Translations under genes and position numbers: made by a program
The notes under the pieces: generated by a model
Told to the model about the DNA's origin: nothing
Database searches by the model: none
Seen by the model: only the letters and a program-made list of their open reading frames with translations
Part shown: positions 31,379 through 41,007 of the stretch, piece by piece
How positions within the stretch are numbered: position 1 is the first letter of the stretch
Layout: each line of letters begins with the position of its first letter
DNA from: Bacteroidales bacterium
Lineage (GTDB): Bacteria; Bacteroidota; Bacteroidia; Bacteroidales; F082
DNA length: 56,211 nt
NCBI GenBank assembly: GCA_013141455.1
Contig: JABFQW010000096.1
Span: 1-56,211 of the forward strand
Direction of reading: 5' to 3'

Positions 31379-32272
31379 ATGGATTTCGTAGATTATTATA
31401 AAATTCTTGGGATTGATAAATCGGCCACACCGAAAGACGTTAAGAATGCCTACCGGAAATTAGCCCGTAAACACCATCCTGACCTGCATCCCAACGATAA
31501 GGATGCCAAGAAGAATTTTCAATTGGTCAACGAAGCCAATGAAGTGTTGAGCGACCCTGTTAAGCGTAAAAAATACGACCAGCACGGGAAAGACTGGCAA
31601 CATGCCGATGAGTTTCAGCAAGCCGGACAACAACAGCAACAATCATCAAATCAACGTAGAAGCGGAAATTTTGGCGGTCAATCTGAACCTGATTTCTCCG
31701 ATTTCTTTGAATCCTTTTTTGGTGGTTCGGCAGGTGCAGGCAGAGGCAGACAGGCAAAATACAGGGGCGAAGATTATACGGCTGAATTACATCTTGAACT
31801 CGTTGATGCTGCAAAAACCCACAAACAAACATTATCGGTCAACGGAGTGAACATACGAATCACGATCCCGGCCGGTATCGAAAACGGACAAACCATTAAA
31901 ATTCCGGGGCACGGCAGCCCCGGAAAAAATGGTGGCCCGAATGGCGATTTGTATATTACGTTTTCGATAGCTAACCATCCACATATCAAACGATTGGGAA
32001 ACAATTTATTCACTACCGTTGCTTTGGATTTATACACCGCATTATTGGGAGGTGAAATTACAATCAATACACTCGATGGTCAGGTGAAACTGAAAGTTGC
32101 CCCTGAAACACAAAATGGAAGCAAAATAAAGTTGAAAGGCAAAGGATTCCCGGTGTATAAGGAGGAAGGGCAATTCGGAGACCTTATTGTGACGTATGAT
32201 ATAAAAATTCCGAAAAATTTAACCGATAAGCAAAAAGCCTTGTTCACCGAATTGTCAAAACTTCAATCTTAA
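31379..32272 (+). CDS. cbpA: DnaJ-type co-chaperone CbpA
   Basis: The 297-residue protein has an N-terminal J-domain (DYYKILGIDKSATPKDVKNA, then HHPDLHP with the HPD motif), a Gln/Gly-rich linker (~75-125) and two C-terminal substrate-binding beta-domains (GEDYTAELHLELVDAAKTH, IPGHGSPGKNGGPNGDLYIT). There is no zinc-finger domain, which separates CbpA from DnaJ. It should stimulate DnaK during stress or starvation. The next gene, cbpM, 11 bases downstream, encodes its modulator, supporting the assignment. Confidence 0.93.
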   Translation: MDFVDYYKILGIDKSATPKDVKNAYRKLARKHHPDLHPNDKDAKKNFQLVNEANEVLSDPVKRKKYDQHGKDWQHADEFQQAGQQQQQSSNQRRSGNFGGQSEPDFSDFFESFFGGSAGAGRGRQAKYRGEDYTAELHLELVDAAKTHKQTLSVNGVNIRITIPAGIENGQTIKIPGHGSPGKNGGPNGDLYITFSIANHPHIKRLGNNLFTTVALDLYTALLGGEITINTLDGQVKLKVAPETQNGSKIKLKGKGFPVYKEEGQFGDLIVTYDIKIPKNLTDKQKALFTELSKLQS

Positions 32273-32283
32273 ATGCAAAAACC

Positions 32284-32583
32284 ATGAAAACAGAATATTT
32301 GGTTGCTGTTGATGATTTCTGTGCCAATCACAACATTGAGGTTTCGTTTATCAGTTCGTTGCAACAATCCGGCCTGATTGAAATTACAACCAAAAAGGAA
32401 AAGATATATCTTGAAGCAACACAACTTCAACAAGTTGAGAAATTTATCCGTTTCTATTATGAGTTCGATATCAACCTTGAAGGAATTGAAACCATCACCC
32501 ATTTGTTGCAACGGTTAAACAGCCAACAAGAAGAAATCATAATGCTTCGAAACAGACTCCGGTTTTACGAGTCGGAAGAATAA
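32284..32583 (+). CDS. cbpM: Chaperone modulator CbpM
   Basis: The 99-residue protein has the CbpM/MerR-like pattern: YLVAVDDFCANHNIEVSFIS, SLQQSGLIEI, LEATQLQQVEKFIRFYYEFD and a C-terminal coiled coil (LNSQQEEIIMLRNRLRFYES). CbpM binds the J-domain of CbpA and blocks its action on DnaK. Position directly after cbpA in the same operon confirms the call. The transcript ends opposite a hairpin at 32609-32645. Confidence 0.9.
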   Translation: MKTEYLVAVDDFCANHNIEVSFISSLQQSGLIEITTKKEKIYLEATQLQQVEKFIRFYYEFDINLEGIETITHLLQRLNSQQEEIIMLRNRLRFYESEE

Positions 32584-32601
32584 TCGTATCAACATCCCAA
32601 T

Positions 32602-32645
32602 AAAAAAACGGGTTGCATCATCAATAAAACTGACTCAGCAACCCG
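32602..32645 (-). terminator. Terminator between convergent cbpM and T9SS-protein genes
   Basis: CGGGTTGC and GCAACCCG form a perfect 8-bp stem. On the minus strand the stem is followed by GTTTTTTTA, a normal intrinsic terminator for the leftward gene at 32684-33964. It may also stop the rightward cbpA-cbpM transcript. Confidence 0.75.
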
Positions 32646-32683
32646 ATTAACATTTCCTGATTGGTTTATGTAAATCGAAAGTA

Positions 32684-33964
32684 CTATTTTACAATAACCA
32701 TTTTTTTGGTAGCAACTGTTTCATTGCCAACCGATAACTGATAAAAATAAACACCTTCGGGCAGATGACCAGCATCAAAGCTTTTCGAATACGTACCTTT
32801 CATCTGAAACTCGTTGATCAGGTTTACCATTTCGCGTCCCTGCAAATCGAATATCTTTAATGAAACCATGCCGTTACCTTTGAGATTATAGCGGAATTCC
32901 GTTTTTTGATTGAAAGGGTTCGGGGCATTCTGACTGAGTTCCGCGTCAACCTCTGCCATTTGCTCATCCATACCAACAACCATATTGTAAGGTGCTTTAT
33001 ACATTACGCCACCAGAATTTCCATCACGACCCTGGTTTGCAGGTGTAATAAAAATATAATTGGTGTTCACTGCCGCCGCAATTACCTCACCACTGCTATA
33101 TCCACCCATTAATATTGGAGACCAATTCAACAGATCCGCCGAAAACATATTGGTTTCACCAAAAATGAAAAATGTCGGACCGGTTTCACGGGTCGCCATC
33201 AGAAATTCATTAATCTTAATATCCGGGATAAGATTAACCCAGGTGTCGCCAAAATCGACAGAGTAAAACAAACCGGCATGTGTTGAGATAACAGTTGCTG
33301 CGCCCAATGCATACGCTTCGGTAACAACAAGTGCATCACCGGTCAAACCATTATTTTTCGGCGTCCATGTTGCCAGGCCATCCATCGAAAAATAGACACC
33401 GCCATTGGTTGCCAATACGTTATAGGTTACCGTTTCAGGATCGTAATAACCACGAAGACTATTGATAATTAAACCATCACCCGAAATTCCCGAATTGGCA
33501 TCGTTCCATGGGCCATTCATATTTTCAGAAGTAAAAAGACCATTGCCATTTGTACCAATTGCATAAATATGTTCACCGGCAACAGAGCTTCCGATTCCAT
33601 AGAATCGTATATCCGTTGATGTCAGTCCGGTGCCGGTATTATCCATATAATCAGCAAGATCAATGGTTAAATAAGCACCGTTTTGGGTACCTACAAAGTA
33701 TATTGTTTCGGCCCCATCCAAAAAATTGATCGTTTTGTTTCCGATGTTTCCACTTATGTCGGCCCAATTGACTCCATCATCGGTCGATCTGAAGATGCCA
33801 TCACCGGCAGTACCAACAACAACACTTTCGTCACCTGTAACGATATTGTTTGAGTACAAAACGCTTATTGGCGCACTTCCATTACCAATGGAGACTTCCG
33901 TCCATTGGGCAGAAACCACCATTGCAAATAAAAATAATTGAGAAAAGAGTAAAAGTTTTTTCAT
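32684..33964 (-). CDS. Secreted beta-propeller protein with T9SS type A sorting domain
   Basis: The start at 33964 gives a signal peptide (KKLLLFSQLFLFAMVVSA, then Q) and a 426-residue protein. The middle consists of BNR/sialidase-like Asp-box blades (STDDGVNWADI, FSMDGLATWTPKN, YSVDFGDTWVNL), suggesting a beta-propeller. The C-terminal ~80 residues are a Por secretion tail: NAPNPFNQKTEFRYNL, VSLKIFDLQGREMVNL, LPEGVYFYQLSVGNET and a final KKMVIVK. It should pass through the type IX secretion system to the cell surface. No enzymatic residues are recognised. Confidence 0.9.
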   Translation of the reverse strand: MKKLLLFSQLFLFAMVVSAQWTEVSIGNGSAPISVLYSNNIVTGDESVVVGTAGDGIFRSTDDGVNWADISGNIGNKTINFLDGAETIYFVGTQNGAYLTIDLADYMDNTGTGLTSTDIRFYGIGSSVAGEHIYAIGTNGNGLFTSENMNGPWNDANSGISGDGLIINSLRGYYDPETVTYNVLATNGGVYFSMDGLATWTPKNNGLTGDALVVTEAYALGAATVISTHAGLFYSVDFGDTWVNLIPDIKINEFLMATRETGPTFFIFGETNMFSADLLNWSPILMGGYSSGEVIAAAVNTNYIFITPANQGRDGNSGGVMYKAPYNMVVGMDEQMAEVDAELSQNAPNPFNQKTEFRYNLKGNGMVSLKIFDLQGREMVNLINEFQMKGTYSKSFDAGHLPEGVYFYQLSVGNETVATKKMVIVK

Positions 33965-34228
33965 GGCTTTAAGTTTTTTACTATTGAAAATAAATAGAAT
34001 TAACAATCATTCAAAAATAAACCAAGGTTTGGCTGAATGATCTACGGTGAATCCTGTATTTTTATTTCAGCGATAATGAATCTATAACCATGCTTTTTCA
34101 GGATTACTGATAACTCATAAAAAAAATCCCCGCCAACAGTCCGAATAAACTTCGCACTGTGACAGGGAAAATGGTTAAAAATATAAGGTTGAGCAATTAT
34201 CGTTTTGAAACGATTTGTGCCTGAATGA

Positions 34229-34747
34229 CTATTTGGAGAAAATAAAATCCTTCGATGATGCCATCGTATGGCAACTTGCACACATACCATCCATGAGATT
34301 TGCACCGCGCATCGGGCTACCATTGGTATCGGTGGCTATATTTCCGGAAGGTGTCAGCATAAAAAACTCCCAGTCGCCTGCAGCCGGATTAAAATTATTA
34401 CCACGTTTAGCCATGGCTGTAAACTCATTTACGGTACCATCCTGATTGTATGAATGTTTCACAACCAGCGTACCAACCGGATACCTGGAATTGACGGGAT
34501 TTTGACCGTTTTTAAAATGCACATCCCTAACAACGGTGCTGTCGTTGTTGGCGTGGGCTGTTGCCCCAAGCAACGGATCCGGACCATGAAATGTTTTGTC
34601 GAGCGACCAGTTCATATAACCCGTAAAAGTGCTGTTATCGGCAACAAATTCAGTCGTAGCCTTGTCGCTATCCTTATCCTTACTGCATGACTGAATCGAA
34701 GCTAAAACCACGAACGCCATTAAAAATAGTATTGTTACTTTTTTCAT
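34229..34747 (-). CDS. Cytochrome P460-like lipoprotein
   Basis: The 172-residue protein has a signal and lipobox (FVVLASIQSCSKDKD). The mature part fits the cytochrome P460 fold: TLVVKHSYNQDGTVNEFTA, AKRGNNFNPAAGDWEFFML, MRGANLMDG and the c-type haem site CASCH near the C-terminus, followed by SKDFIFSK. P460 proteins bind haem with an extra Lys or Tyr link and act on hydroxylamine or NO, or detoxify. The Lys in AKRG stands where a cross-linking Lys may be; this is family inference. It lies 18 bases downstream of the Cys/His-rich protein gene, so both are probably co-transcribed. Confidence 0.82.
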   Translation of the reverse strand: MKKVTILFLMAFVVLASIQSCSKDKDSDKATTEFVADNSTFTGYMNWSLDKTFHGPDPLLGATAHANNDSTVVRDVHFKNGQNPVNSRYPVGTLVVKHSYNQDGTVNEFTAMAKRGNNFNPAAGDWEFFMLTPSGNIATDTNGSPMRGANLMDGMCASCHTMASSKDFIFSK

Positions 34748-34765
34748 ATTGGAATTATTTCAGGT

Positions 34766-35104
34766 TTATTTTTTCTTCATACAAGCTTCACCGCAAACAT
34801 GACCTTTTTCGCCATGGGCATATTGATGCTCACCCGAGGTTTTACAGGCATCGGTACATGCATGTTCTTTCATATCGGCTTGTCCGGGTGTTTTGGTCAT
34901 TGTTTTACAAGCATCGGTACAGGCATGACCTTTTTCGCCATGTGCAAAGGTACAGTGTCCGTCTTTATGACAGGCATCGGTACATACATGTGCTTTTTCT
35001 TCTGTTTTTTGACCCTCAACTTTGTCTTTTTTTGGGGCATCCTGTGCCTTTACCGAGATTGAGATGCCGGCAATTACTACGAAAGCAAGAAATAGTTTTT
35101 TCAT
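34766..35104 (-). CDS. Exported Cys/His-rich repeat protein (probable metal binder)
   Basis: The 112-residue protein has a Sec signal (KKLFLAFVVIAGISISVKA, then Q). The mature part is made of repeats HVCTDACHKDGHC, HACTDACKT, HACTDACKT and HVCGEAC, linked by FAHGEKG or YAHGEKG. Four C-x-x-x-C pairs, each next to His, suggest soft-metal (Cu, Zn, Ni) binding in the periplasm. It precedes the P460 lipoprotein gene with an 18-base gap, suggesting a link with haem or metal stress. Similar CTDAC proteins are common in Bacteroidota but, as far as I know, uncharacterised. Confidence 0.75.
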   Translation of the reverse strand: MKKLFLAFVVIAGISISVKAQDAPKKDKVEGQKTEEKAHVCTDACHKDGHCTFAHGEKGHACTDACKTMTKTPGQADMKEHACTDACKTSGEHQYAHGEKGHVCGEACMKKK

Positions 35105-35242
35105 TTAGTTTGTTTTTAATTTGTTTGACAATATTTAATTTAAAAACAAACAGTCGGTACAATAACTGCAACCTGACAGATCGATGAAAAAATTATCTGG
35201 ATGGAAATACGGTTCTACGAAATTTACGATTATCAAAAATGA

Positions 35243-35620
35243 TCAACGATCATCCGGTTGCCATCTGCCGGTGGTCTTTGCCAGATCGATGGCAAGCTGT
35301 CCCCATTCAGTCATCAATCCTTCTTTGATCAATCGTTCGACCCTTTCCCTGTTCGATGAGCTCCAGTTGCTTTTGGGTTTACGGGGTGTGAATTGTAAAT
35401 AGGAACTTTCGGTATCCCGTTTATTGGCTTTGCTGTCGATCCATCCAAAACACAGCGCTTCCTCGACCGCTTCGTTGTAAGCGACAGAAGGTGTACTACT
35501 TTTTTTATGGTACATAATCAAACAGACTGCTTTTTTTGACTGGCTGTTGGTTTCCAGCCATCTCCTCCAATCCTGCCTCGTTTTAGCATAACAGGTTTCG
35601 ATACCGTTGTTTGTTTCCAT
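35243..35620 (-). CDS. YdeI/OmpD-associated family protein, C-terminally short
   Basis: The 125-residue protein has the family core: CYAKTRQDWRRWLETN, VCLIMYHKKSSTPSVAYNEA, VEEALCFGWIDSKANKRD and YLQFTPRKPKSNWSSSNRER. Usual members continue for another ~60 residues (DDVE...IP.DL and EW..AK.PETR segments). Here the frame stops after TTGRWQPDDR, and no continuation was found in the next ~90 bases in any frame that I translated. It may therefore be truncated. The family is named for bacteriocin protection but its biochemical role is unknown. It is 13 bases after the isochorismatase-like gene on the same strand. Confidence 0.75.
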   Translation of the reverse strand: METNNGIETCYAKTRQDWRRWLETNSQSKKAVCLIMYHKKSSTPSVAYNEAVEEALCFGWIDSKANKRDTESSYLQFTPRKPKSNWSSSNRERVERLIKEGLMTEWGQLAIDLAKTTGRWQPDDR

Positions 35621-35633
35621 AGGCTTTCTCTAA

Positions 35634-36230
35634 CTATTTTGCTGAGTTTTCAACGATCAGTTCCACCATATCGTAGGTGGTGGCGTCAAACATATCTTCA
35701 ACCTGATTGGTATAATCCGAATTATGACTCATGATGGCATCTTTTACCATAAAAGCTTTGTAATCATGGTTTTGAGCGCCAATCCAGGTGGACAAAACAC
35801 AACCGACAGCACTTAATCCGCACAGAAACAAGGTGTTGCTCCCACTTGCTTTAACAACGGCATCCAGATCGGTTTTATTGAAACCATCACCATACGTCTT
35901 TACCACTTTGGCATCGTCATCCTTAATAAGCACCGAAGCCGGAAATTCAAATTCCGGACTACCCGGATGCGGACCGTTTTCAATATCGTGATGGTAAACC
36001 CTGATAACCGGATAACCATTCTTCCTGAAAAGTTCGATGAGTCCGTTGATATAATACATGGCCACTTCTTTTTCTCTCTCAGGAACCATTTGCAAATACG
36101 TATTCTGGATGTCGATCACCAGCAGAGCCGGTTTCAGTGGGGTTTTGGTTTGTTCGCTCTGATCCTGTGAAAATGATTTTCCCGAAAGAATCAAACATAA
36201 GATGGTAAAAACAATCGCAAATTTTTTCAT
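35634..36230 (-). CDS. Exported isochorismatase-like cysteine hydrolase
   Basis: The 198-residue protein has a signal peptide (KKFAIVFTILCLILSGKSFS, then Q). The isochorismatase fold shows the catalytic Asp in LLVIDIQNTY, Lys in VVKTYGDGF and Cys in CGLSAVGCVLSTW. The usual substrates are amides or enol ethers (nicotinamidase-type and others); the true substrate is unknown. Export of a cysteine hydrolase is less common than a cytosolic one. Its gene is followed 13 bases later by the YdeI-like gene. Confidence 0.85.
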   Translation of the reverse strand: MKKFAIVFTILCLILSGKSFSQDQSEQTKTPLKPALLVIDIQNTYLQMVPEREKEVAMYYINGLIELFRKNGYPVIRVYHHDIENGPHPGSPEFEFPASVLIKDDDAKVVKTYGDGFNKTDLDAVVKASGSNTLFLCGLSAVGCVLSTWIGAQNHDYKAFMVKDAIMSHNSDYTNQVEDMFDATTYDMVELIVENSAK

Positions 36231-36307
36231 GGCAGTTGATATTTGAAGATTAATGAATCGATTTTGAAGGCTTACTATTAAAATGAGTTTACATCTAAAA
36301 AACTATT

Positions 36308-36535
36308 AGAAACTGTCTAAAATTTTAACATAAAATGAGTGTTATAATCAAATGTCAGGCTGAGTCCCGTATGTACGGGATCGAAGCCGACCAGACAAAT
36401 AAAAAAACTCGTTTATAATTTTAAAAAAGAGCATTTCGACTTCCTCGTCTTTCGGACAAGACAGGCTGCTCAATGTGACAGAAATACGAGTTTTTATCAT
36501 TTATAATTTCATTTTAACATTTTTAGACAGTTTCT
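36308..36535. mobile_element. MITE-like element, 228 bp with 15-bp perfect TIRs
   Basis: AGAAACTGTCTAAAA at 36308-36322 is the exact reverse complement of TTTTAGACAGTTTCT at 36521-36535, and partial similarity extends inwards for another ~15 bases. TATT flanks both sides (36304-36307 and 36536-36539) and could be a target duplication. The interior has no transposase frame and carries a CCCGTA-TGTACGGG-type palindrome. It occupies most of the spacer 36231-36691; the rest shows nothing recognisable. Confidence 0.72.
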
Positions 36536-36691
36536 TATTCTCAAAAGTAATATTTTTCAATCCACCATGTTTCACATTTCAGGATGACTTAATTAATTTT
36601 AACACATCAGAACTAACCGGAAACAATGAATTTTTTAAAAAAAATGATCAGGTCATTGATTTGCCGGGCATAGTAAATGATCAGTGTTTCC

Positions 36692-39661
36692 CTATTCGAA
36701 TAGTCCCATCACCTCTTCGGTGCTCATCCCCGCGATGGTTGTATCGGATAAGATAAAGGTGTCAGCTAATTTTTTCTTTTTTTCCTGAAGCTGCATGATC
36801 TTCTCCTCAATGGTTCCTTCGGTAATAAAACGGTAAACAAACACATTTTTATCCTGGCCAATACGATGAGCACGACTTAACGCCTGCATCTCGGCAGCAG
36901 GGTTCCACCACGGGTCGAGGATAAAAACATAACCGGCCTCAGCCAGATTAAGACCGACACCGCCGGCCTTCAACGAAATCAGGAAAAGCTTGATATCCTT
37001 ATCCTTTTTGAAAGTATTCACTACTTTTTCACGTTTGTGGGTTGAGCCGGTCAGCATGGCATATCTGATCCCTTTGTTGTTGCACCAGTCTTCGAGCAAT
37101 TTCAAATGTTTCACAAAGGACGAGAAAATCAATACCTTGTGATGCTCCGACAGGATCGTTTCAAGTTTCCCGGTCACCTCTTCAAATTTTCCACTTCCCA
37201 CCTCTGAAGCCGGATCAACCAATCGGGGATGGTTTGCAATCTGACGCAGTTGCATCAGGGCGCGCAGCACCATCACCGATGATTTCGCGATACTGCCATT
37301 TTCAACGCCGGATAGAATATGGTTACGGATTTTCGATTTTTCGGAATCATACATCCGTTGTTGTTCGGTTTCCATAGTGCAAAAACTCACCGTTTCGGTA
37401 ACAGGCGGTAACTCGGTGGCTACCTCCTCTTTGGTACGCCTAAGTAAAAATGGTTTGATGATATTCAGTAACTCGTCACCGGCTAAATGTTTTGGGTTAT
37501 TTAACAACAAATTGGCAAAATACATATTGAAATCACCAAGGCTGCCCATCACCCCCGGATTTAAAAAATTCATCTGCGACCAAAGATCAGTCAGACTATT
37601 TTCGACCGGGGTACCCGAAAGTGCAACGCGATGCGCTGCCTGCAAACGGAATGTAGCCATCGCCGTTTTCGAAGCCGGGTTTTTAATATTCTGACTTTCG
37701 TCGAGAACGATATAAGCGAACGAATAGTTTTCAAGAAAAACAATATCATTCCTCAGGGTTCCGTAAGTGGTGAGTATAATATGGTTTTGTTTAAAAACCG
37801 ATGGCGTCAAACTTCGTCCGACACCGGTATGTGCGTAAACCTTCAGACCGGGACTGACGCGCTGAAGCTCATAAATCCAGTTGTGGATGAGCGATGCCGG
37901 CATCACAACCAAACTACTCGGAAGTCTGGCTTCAGTTTTGTGTGCCACACTCCCAAACACAACTTTTTCCTGAACCGGTTCGGGCTGTGCAAACAAATCG
38001 AGTTGTAATCCTGGCAGAACGGATGTCGCATCTTTGGTATCAACAAGCGACACTTTCAGTTTGGTCTCCTGCGAATAATAAGACGTTAGCAGGGTTATCA
38101 ATTGAATTGTTTTACCAAGCCCCATATCATCGGCCAGCAGGCTCCCGAAACCCTTCCTGGAAAGGCGCTTCATCCAGCCAAAACCAAATATCTGGTATGG
38201 ACGCAAACTTACATTCGCAAGCCGGGGCAATTGAAGTGGTTCATGATTATTTTCCTGGCTGATCAACTCAGTTATTTCAGGAAAGTCAAACCCCTGAAGC
38301 AGACGATAATGATGTTTTTGCAGACTCAGTTTCCCGTCATGGTGCCTCGCGAAAAGCACCAACTCGCGATAACGGGCAAACCATTCATCAGGGATAATGA
38401 AAATTGTGCCATCGGGTAGTAAATATTCTTTCCTCAGATGCAGGATATGATCCCTGAGCTTATAAAAAGGCAATGTAAAATCGCCGATTGTTACATCGGC
38501 CTTCACATCAAACCAATCGACCCTGGTTTTGAGTGTAAAATTGAGGTGTGCTGATGTAAAGTTATAGCGGTTATTACTATTCTGCATGATCAGGAACCCA
38601 TTTTCCTCAAGCTCTTCACGCGAAGCAATAATCCAATCAACCAGGTCGTATAAGGTACTGTCCTGTCCGTTTTTCACCAACCTGTAAGTAGCTTCAAACT
38701 CCTGAAGTCCCAACGATCTCAGGTAATTTCTTTGTTTGTTCTCCCAAACCTCATCGCGTTTCAGGCGGTTGAACACCAATCCATGGCTGTCGGAATGTAA
38801 TTCTGTAATTGTTTTTTGGGGATGGTTTGCCGCCACCCTTTTTTCGCCATAACCGAACATCAGTAACAGGATGGGTTTACCCTGCCAGTCGTTTTCGAGC
38901 ACCAGAAAAGCATTGGGTTCCACGCTGATATCGTTGATACTGAAACCTTCGGCCTCGATGTCGCAACGATTCACGATCTTTTTGATGAATGTACCAAAAT
39001 ATTGTGCTTCCATCCTGACCGGTATTTCGATGGATTCCTTTTTCAGGAATGGAATCAGAAGCTTACCATTGATGCTACTATCGAACGCGAACAGGGTTTT
39101 TTGTGAAAGATAATAACAGGGCTCCAGCGAAACAATCGTGTTTGAACTATGTTGCAGGTTTACCTTCTGATTATCGAGATAGGCCTCGAAAGTGTAAATG
39201 GTGCCGGTTTCAGAGCGTCGGAATCTTAGCCGGGCATTTGCTGTTTGTTGGTAAATTGTAATCCGGTCCTCAGGATAAAGGTTGGGCATATGCTTTGCTT
39301 CAAATAATGCCAATTGCTTCATACCCAATAATTCTATCGTACGAAGCAGCGTTTTTTCGATAAAAGGACGCACCATCATATCCAATACCTTTTTATCCAG
39401 CTTCTCCAGGAAATCAACAGGCGGAAACTCTTTTTTCGAAAATCGCCTTGCCAGCGCCGAAGCCGTGACAGAGGCCGATAATTCAATCCACTCGAGCGCA
39501 ATGGCATCCGGTTCACCATATCCGTCAATACTGCGGTTTGTGAGCATCTCAAATACTGTAAGATAGCCGGCCTTGTTTGTCCGGCACAGATAAGGAATAA
39601 TAGTAAAGCCAATTGGTTTGGCAGGTTTCAGAATTCCGGCAAGTATATAATCATCAGTCAT
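36692..39661 (-). CDS. SNF2-family DEAD/DEAH helicase
   Basis: The 989-residue protein has an SNF2 helicase core from ~470: motif I LLADDMGLGKTIQLITLL, motif Ia LVVMPASLIHNW, motif II YIVLDESQNIKN, motif III RVALSGTPVENSLTDLWSQM, and C-terminal motifs LIFSSFVKHLKLL, FLISLKAGGVGLNLAEA and QALSRAHRIGQ. The N-terminal ~460 residues are the bacterial SNF2-associated region with no recognised enzymatic domain. These ATP-driven translocases remodel nucleic-acid-protein complexes, for example RNA polymerase recycling or repair. No restriction or methylase genes are adjacent, so a housekeeping role is more likely than defence. Confidence 0.93.
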   Translation of the reverse strand: MTDDYILAGILKPAKPIGFTIIPYLCRTNKAGYLTVFEMLTNRSIDGYGEPDAIALEWIELSASVTASALARRFSKKEFPPVDFLEKLDKKVLDMMVRPFIEKTLLRTIELLGMKQLALFEAKHMPNLYPEDRITIYQQTANARLRFRRSETGTIYTFEAYLDNQKVNLQHSSNTIVSLEPCYYLSQKTLFAFDSSINGKLLIPFLKKESIEIPVRMEAQYFGTFIKKIVNRCDIEAEGFSINDISVEPNAFLVLENDWQGKPILLLMFGYGEKRVAANHPQKTITELHSDSHGLVFNRLKRDEVWENKQRNYLRSLGLQEFEATYRLVKNGQDSTLYDLVDWIIASREELEENGFLIMQNSNNRYNFTSAHLNFTLKTRVDWFDVKADVTIGDFTLPFYKLRDHILHLRKEYLLPDGTIFIIPDEWFARYRELVLFARHHDGKLSLQKHHYRLLQGFDFPEITELISQENNHEPLQLPRLANVSLRPYQIFGFGWMKRLSRKGFGSLLADDMGLGKTIQLITLLTSYYSQETKLKVSLVDTKDATSVLPGLQLDLFAQPEPVQEKVVFGSVAHKTEARLPSSLVVMPASLIHNWIYELQRVSPGLKVYAHTGVGRSLTPSVFKQNHIILTTYGTLRNDIVFLENYSFAYIVLDESQNIKNPASKTAMATFRLQAAHRVALSGTPVENSLTDLWSQMNFLNPGVMGSLGDFNMYFANLLLNNPKHLAGDELLNIIKPFLLRRTKEEVATELPPVTETVSFCTMETEQQRMYDSEKSKIRNHILSGVENGSIAKSSVMVLRALMQLRQIANHPRLVDPASEVGSGKFEEVTGKLETILSEHHKVLIFSSFVKHLKLLEDWCNNKGIRYAMLTGSTHKREKVVNTFKKDKDIKLFLISLKAGGVGLNLAEAGYVFILDPWWNPAAEMQALSRAHRIGQDKNVFVYRFITEGTIEEKIMQLQEKKKKLADTFILSDTTIAGMSTEEVMGLFE

Positions 39662-39752
39662 TTTCGGTTGTAGAGTATGTTAGCCGGATAAAAAACAAAG
39701 TAACGTTGAGGTGGCAAATTTCAATAATTCATCTCAATTACGCAACTATTGC

Positions 39753-40413
39753 GGCTAAATCTTATTTTAATGTGCTGGCAAGATTCAAGATATTTTAATA
39801 TTGACAAATTGAAGATGTAGTTTTAAATTCTCATCACTTACTTATTGGAAAATATTTTAATCTGAAATTTGAGATATATCACTTTAACATGTTGACATAT
39901 AGATATATACGTACAATAGAAAATAAGTCAGATCATCTTGGTTCTGTAAAAACGACATTAAATTGTTTGGACAGCAAAACAAGAAGCTTGTCCATAGATA
40001 TGGGCCTCCCGAGCGACCCCGAAGGAGCTTCGAAATTCGATTTTCCTGATTAAATCAAATAGCTCCGGCTTGGGTCGCGCAGGCGGACAAGCTTCGTAGA
40101 TTTTGCGTTCAAAGAATTTTAAGTCTTGATTTTTTGTTACTTTTTTATCAAGAAAAAAGTAAAAGAAATTCAATTGTTTTTTCGTCCTTTTGAAAGGCAA
40201 AAGACCAAAACCTTTTGTCTGAACGAAGCTTCCCCGCTCTCTGTCAAAACACAGTAAATCCAGGCAAAGGAGTGGTCTCGTCCCAAAAGACGAGACCAAA
40301 CATACCGCCCTGCTGGCGGATGCCTTTGCCGGATTTTCTTGTGTTTTGTCATTCATGCCCCGTCTGGCTCGCCGTTCAGACCTGCCAGCGCACTGCTTCG
40401 TAACAAGATTTTT
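39753..40413. repeat. Long dispersed repeat, copy 1 (with nested stem-loop)
   Basis: These ~661 bases are repeated, with visibly high identity, at 48538-49204 in the same orientation. The element contains a nested stem: GAAGCTTGTCC (39983-39993) with GGACAAGCTTC (40085-40095), GCGACCC (40013-40019) with GGGTCGC (40072-40078), and GGAGCT with AGCTCC. It also has TTACTTTTTT-ATCAAG-AAAAAAGTAA and GGTCTCGTC-CCAAAA-GACGAGACC. Frames through it exist in several phases, but none looks like a gene. The rest of the spacer 39662-41073 is AT-rich. It holds a possible 31-codon frame on the minus strand (40521-40616, GNNNRKPVGFKIFEDWMRSF) that might be a gene fragment, and the promoter below. Confidence 0.85.
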
Positions 40414-41007
40414 GTGATGGAATCTGATTTATTATTTTATTAGCAATGACTTGAATAAAAGAGAATAAAAATTTAAGTAAGTATCATTGTTAATGTTCAC
40501 ACATCAAAATAATAAGTAGCCTATTTTTGTTCAGCTTGTTGAAAAGAACGCATCCAGTCTTCAAAGATTTTAAAACCAACAGGCTTGCGGTTATTATTTC
40601 CTTTGACCAAGTTCATATTTTAACGAAAGGGTTATTGAACTGTTGAATAAACGATAATCATAACCAGTAATGTATGGTATTTTAGTTATGTGTATTAAAC
40701 CGGGGTATCCATTTACTTCGAAATTGATTTTTGAAAAAGCTAAAATCTATTTGAAACGTATTAATTATTTCATTGGTTACTGTTTATGGTTTATTTGCAT
40801 AATCTACAAAGAAACCTTTTGCGCCTGAATTACTATTAATAATTGAACTGAGGTTGGATTCTTCTTTTTTAATATTCATAAAGTACATAAATACAACCAA
40901 TTATACATTTTGTTCGTTTGCTGAGCAAAATTGTGTAGCACGAACGACCTGATTGGTTAACTAGATATTCAAATGGTGAAAAAAAACAGGTAATAGGATA
41001 AAAAAAC

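Noticed and set aside
36692-39661. SNF2 helicase as part of a defence system (for example DISARM-like)
   Set aside because: No methylase, nuclease, PLD or DUF1998 partner lies next to it, and its architecture is the common stand-alone bacterial SNF2 type.
39958-40356. 132-codon minus-strand frame inside the long repeat, and its partners at 48840-49146
   Set aside because: Frames in the two copies have different starts and ends and shift phase between copies. The sequence is dominated by inverted repeats, so it is better read as a structured non-coding repeat.
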